NCBI GenBank assembly: GCA_023426225.1
Contig: JAFABD010000075.1
Location: 1 to 22,693, forward strand
Direction of reading: 5' to 3'
Length of the DNA: 22,693 bases
Source of the DNA: Pseudomonadota bacterium
GTDB lineage: Bacteria; Pseudomonadota; Alphaproteobacteria; Sphingomonadales; Sphingomonadaceae
Positions within the stretch are counted from its first letter, which is position 1, and the number at the start of each line of letters is the position of its first letter. Shown one piece after another: positions 22,663-22,693 of the stretch. A program made the position numbers and the translations under genes. The notes under the pieces were generated by a model, which had not been told where the DNA came from, did not search any database, and saw nothing but the letters and a program-made list of their open reading frames with translations.

Positions 22663-22693
22663 GAAAGGGAGGCGGGGTCGGGGGGAATGAGGG

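Larger units (their letters stand above)
21522..22693. other. GC-rich region without supported genes
   Basis: Long open frames exist on both strands, but they are Arg/Pro/Gly-rich, lack domains and arise from the scarcity of stops. The region contains a tandem GAAGTTTAG pair (21688-21705), a 10-bp hairpin, a 73-bp degenerate repeat and two operator-like 22-mers at the right edge. Confidence 0.55.

Overview
The window looks like a high-GC alphaproteobacterium of the Sphingomonadales type. Supporting signs are strong G/C bias at third codon positions, a TadG/TadE-type pilin group, a soluble PAS hybrid kinase of the kind common in sphingomonads, and a sigma-EcfG-type promoter. This placement rests on gene style, not on a marker gene.

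Positions 1-3456 hold a truncated ZIP metal transporter with a candidate general-stress promoter, two convergent short-chain dehydrogenases (one NADP-type, one NAD-type) and a dimanganese catalase. Positions 3776-6773 carry three translationally coupled pilin-like genes: a large TadG-like protein with a beta-helix-like body, then two TadE-like proteins. Positions 6934-12704, all on the minus strand, carry an AI-2E-type permease, a hybrid PAS histidine kinase, and rmlB-rmlA for dTDP-sugar synthesis. Positions 12834-15059 carry an OprB-like porin and a DJ-1/Hsp31-like protein. Positions 15117-17318 form a phosphate module: Pit transporter plus DUF47 accessory domain, the latter joined in frame to a DIPP-like Nudix domain. 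A DUF2490 outer-membrane protein and a GAF protein follow; their stop codons overlap.

The most unusual part is 19.0-22.7 kb. A small deviant-Walker ParA and a 90-residue ribbon-helix-helix protein overlap by ATGA and resemble a type Ib (ParF/ParG-like) partition pair. Around them are arrays of contiguous 8-bp units with the palindromic consensus TGTCGACA, in exact 8-bp register. They lie directly upstream of parA, inside the 3' end of parA, twice in the gene-free DNA beyond, and once 6.5 kb away upstream of rmlB. About 1.3 kb upstream of parA is an AT-rich stretch followed by five 22-bp iteron-like repeats and one inverted copy, as in an iteron-type replication origin. I infer a partition/replication locus of a plasmid or chromid, or one integrated in a chromosome. 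No replication initiator gene is visible.

The last 2.7 kb has no gene I can support. It holds the arrays, the putative origin, hairpins, a degenerate 73-bp tandem repeat and a pair of operator-like 22-mers at the right edge.
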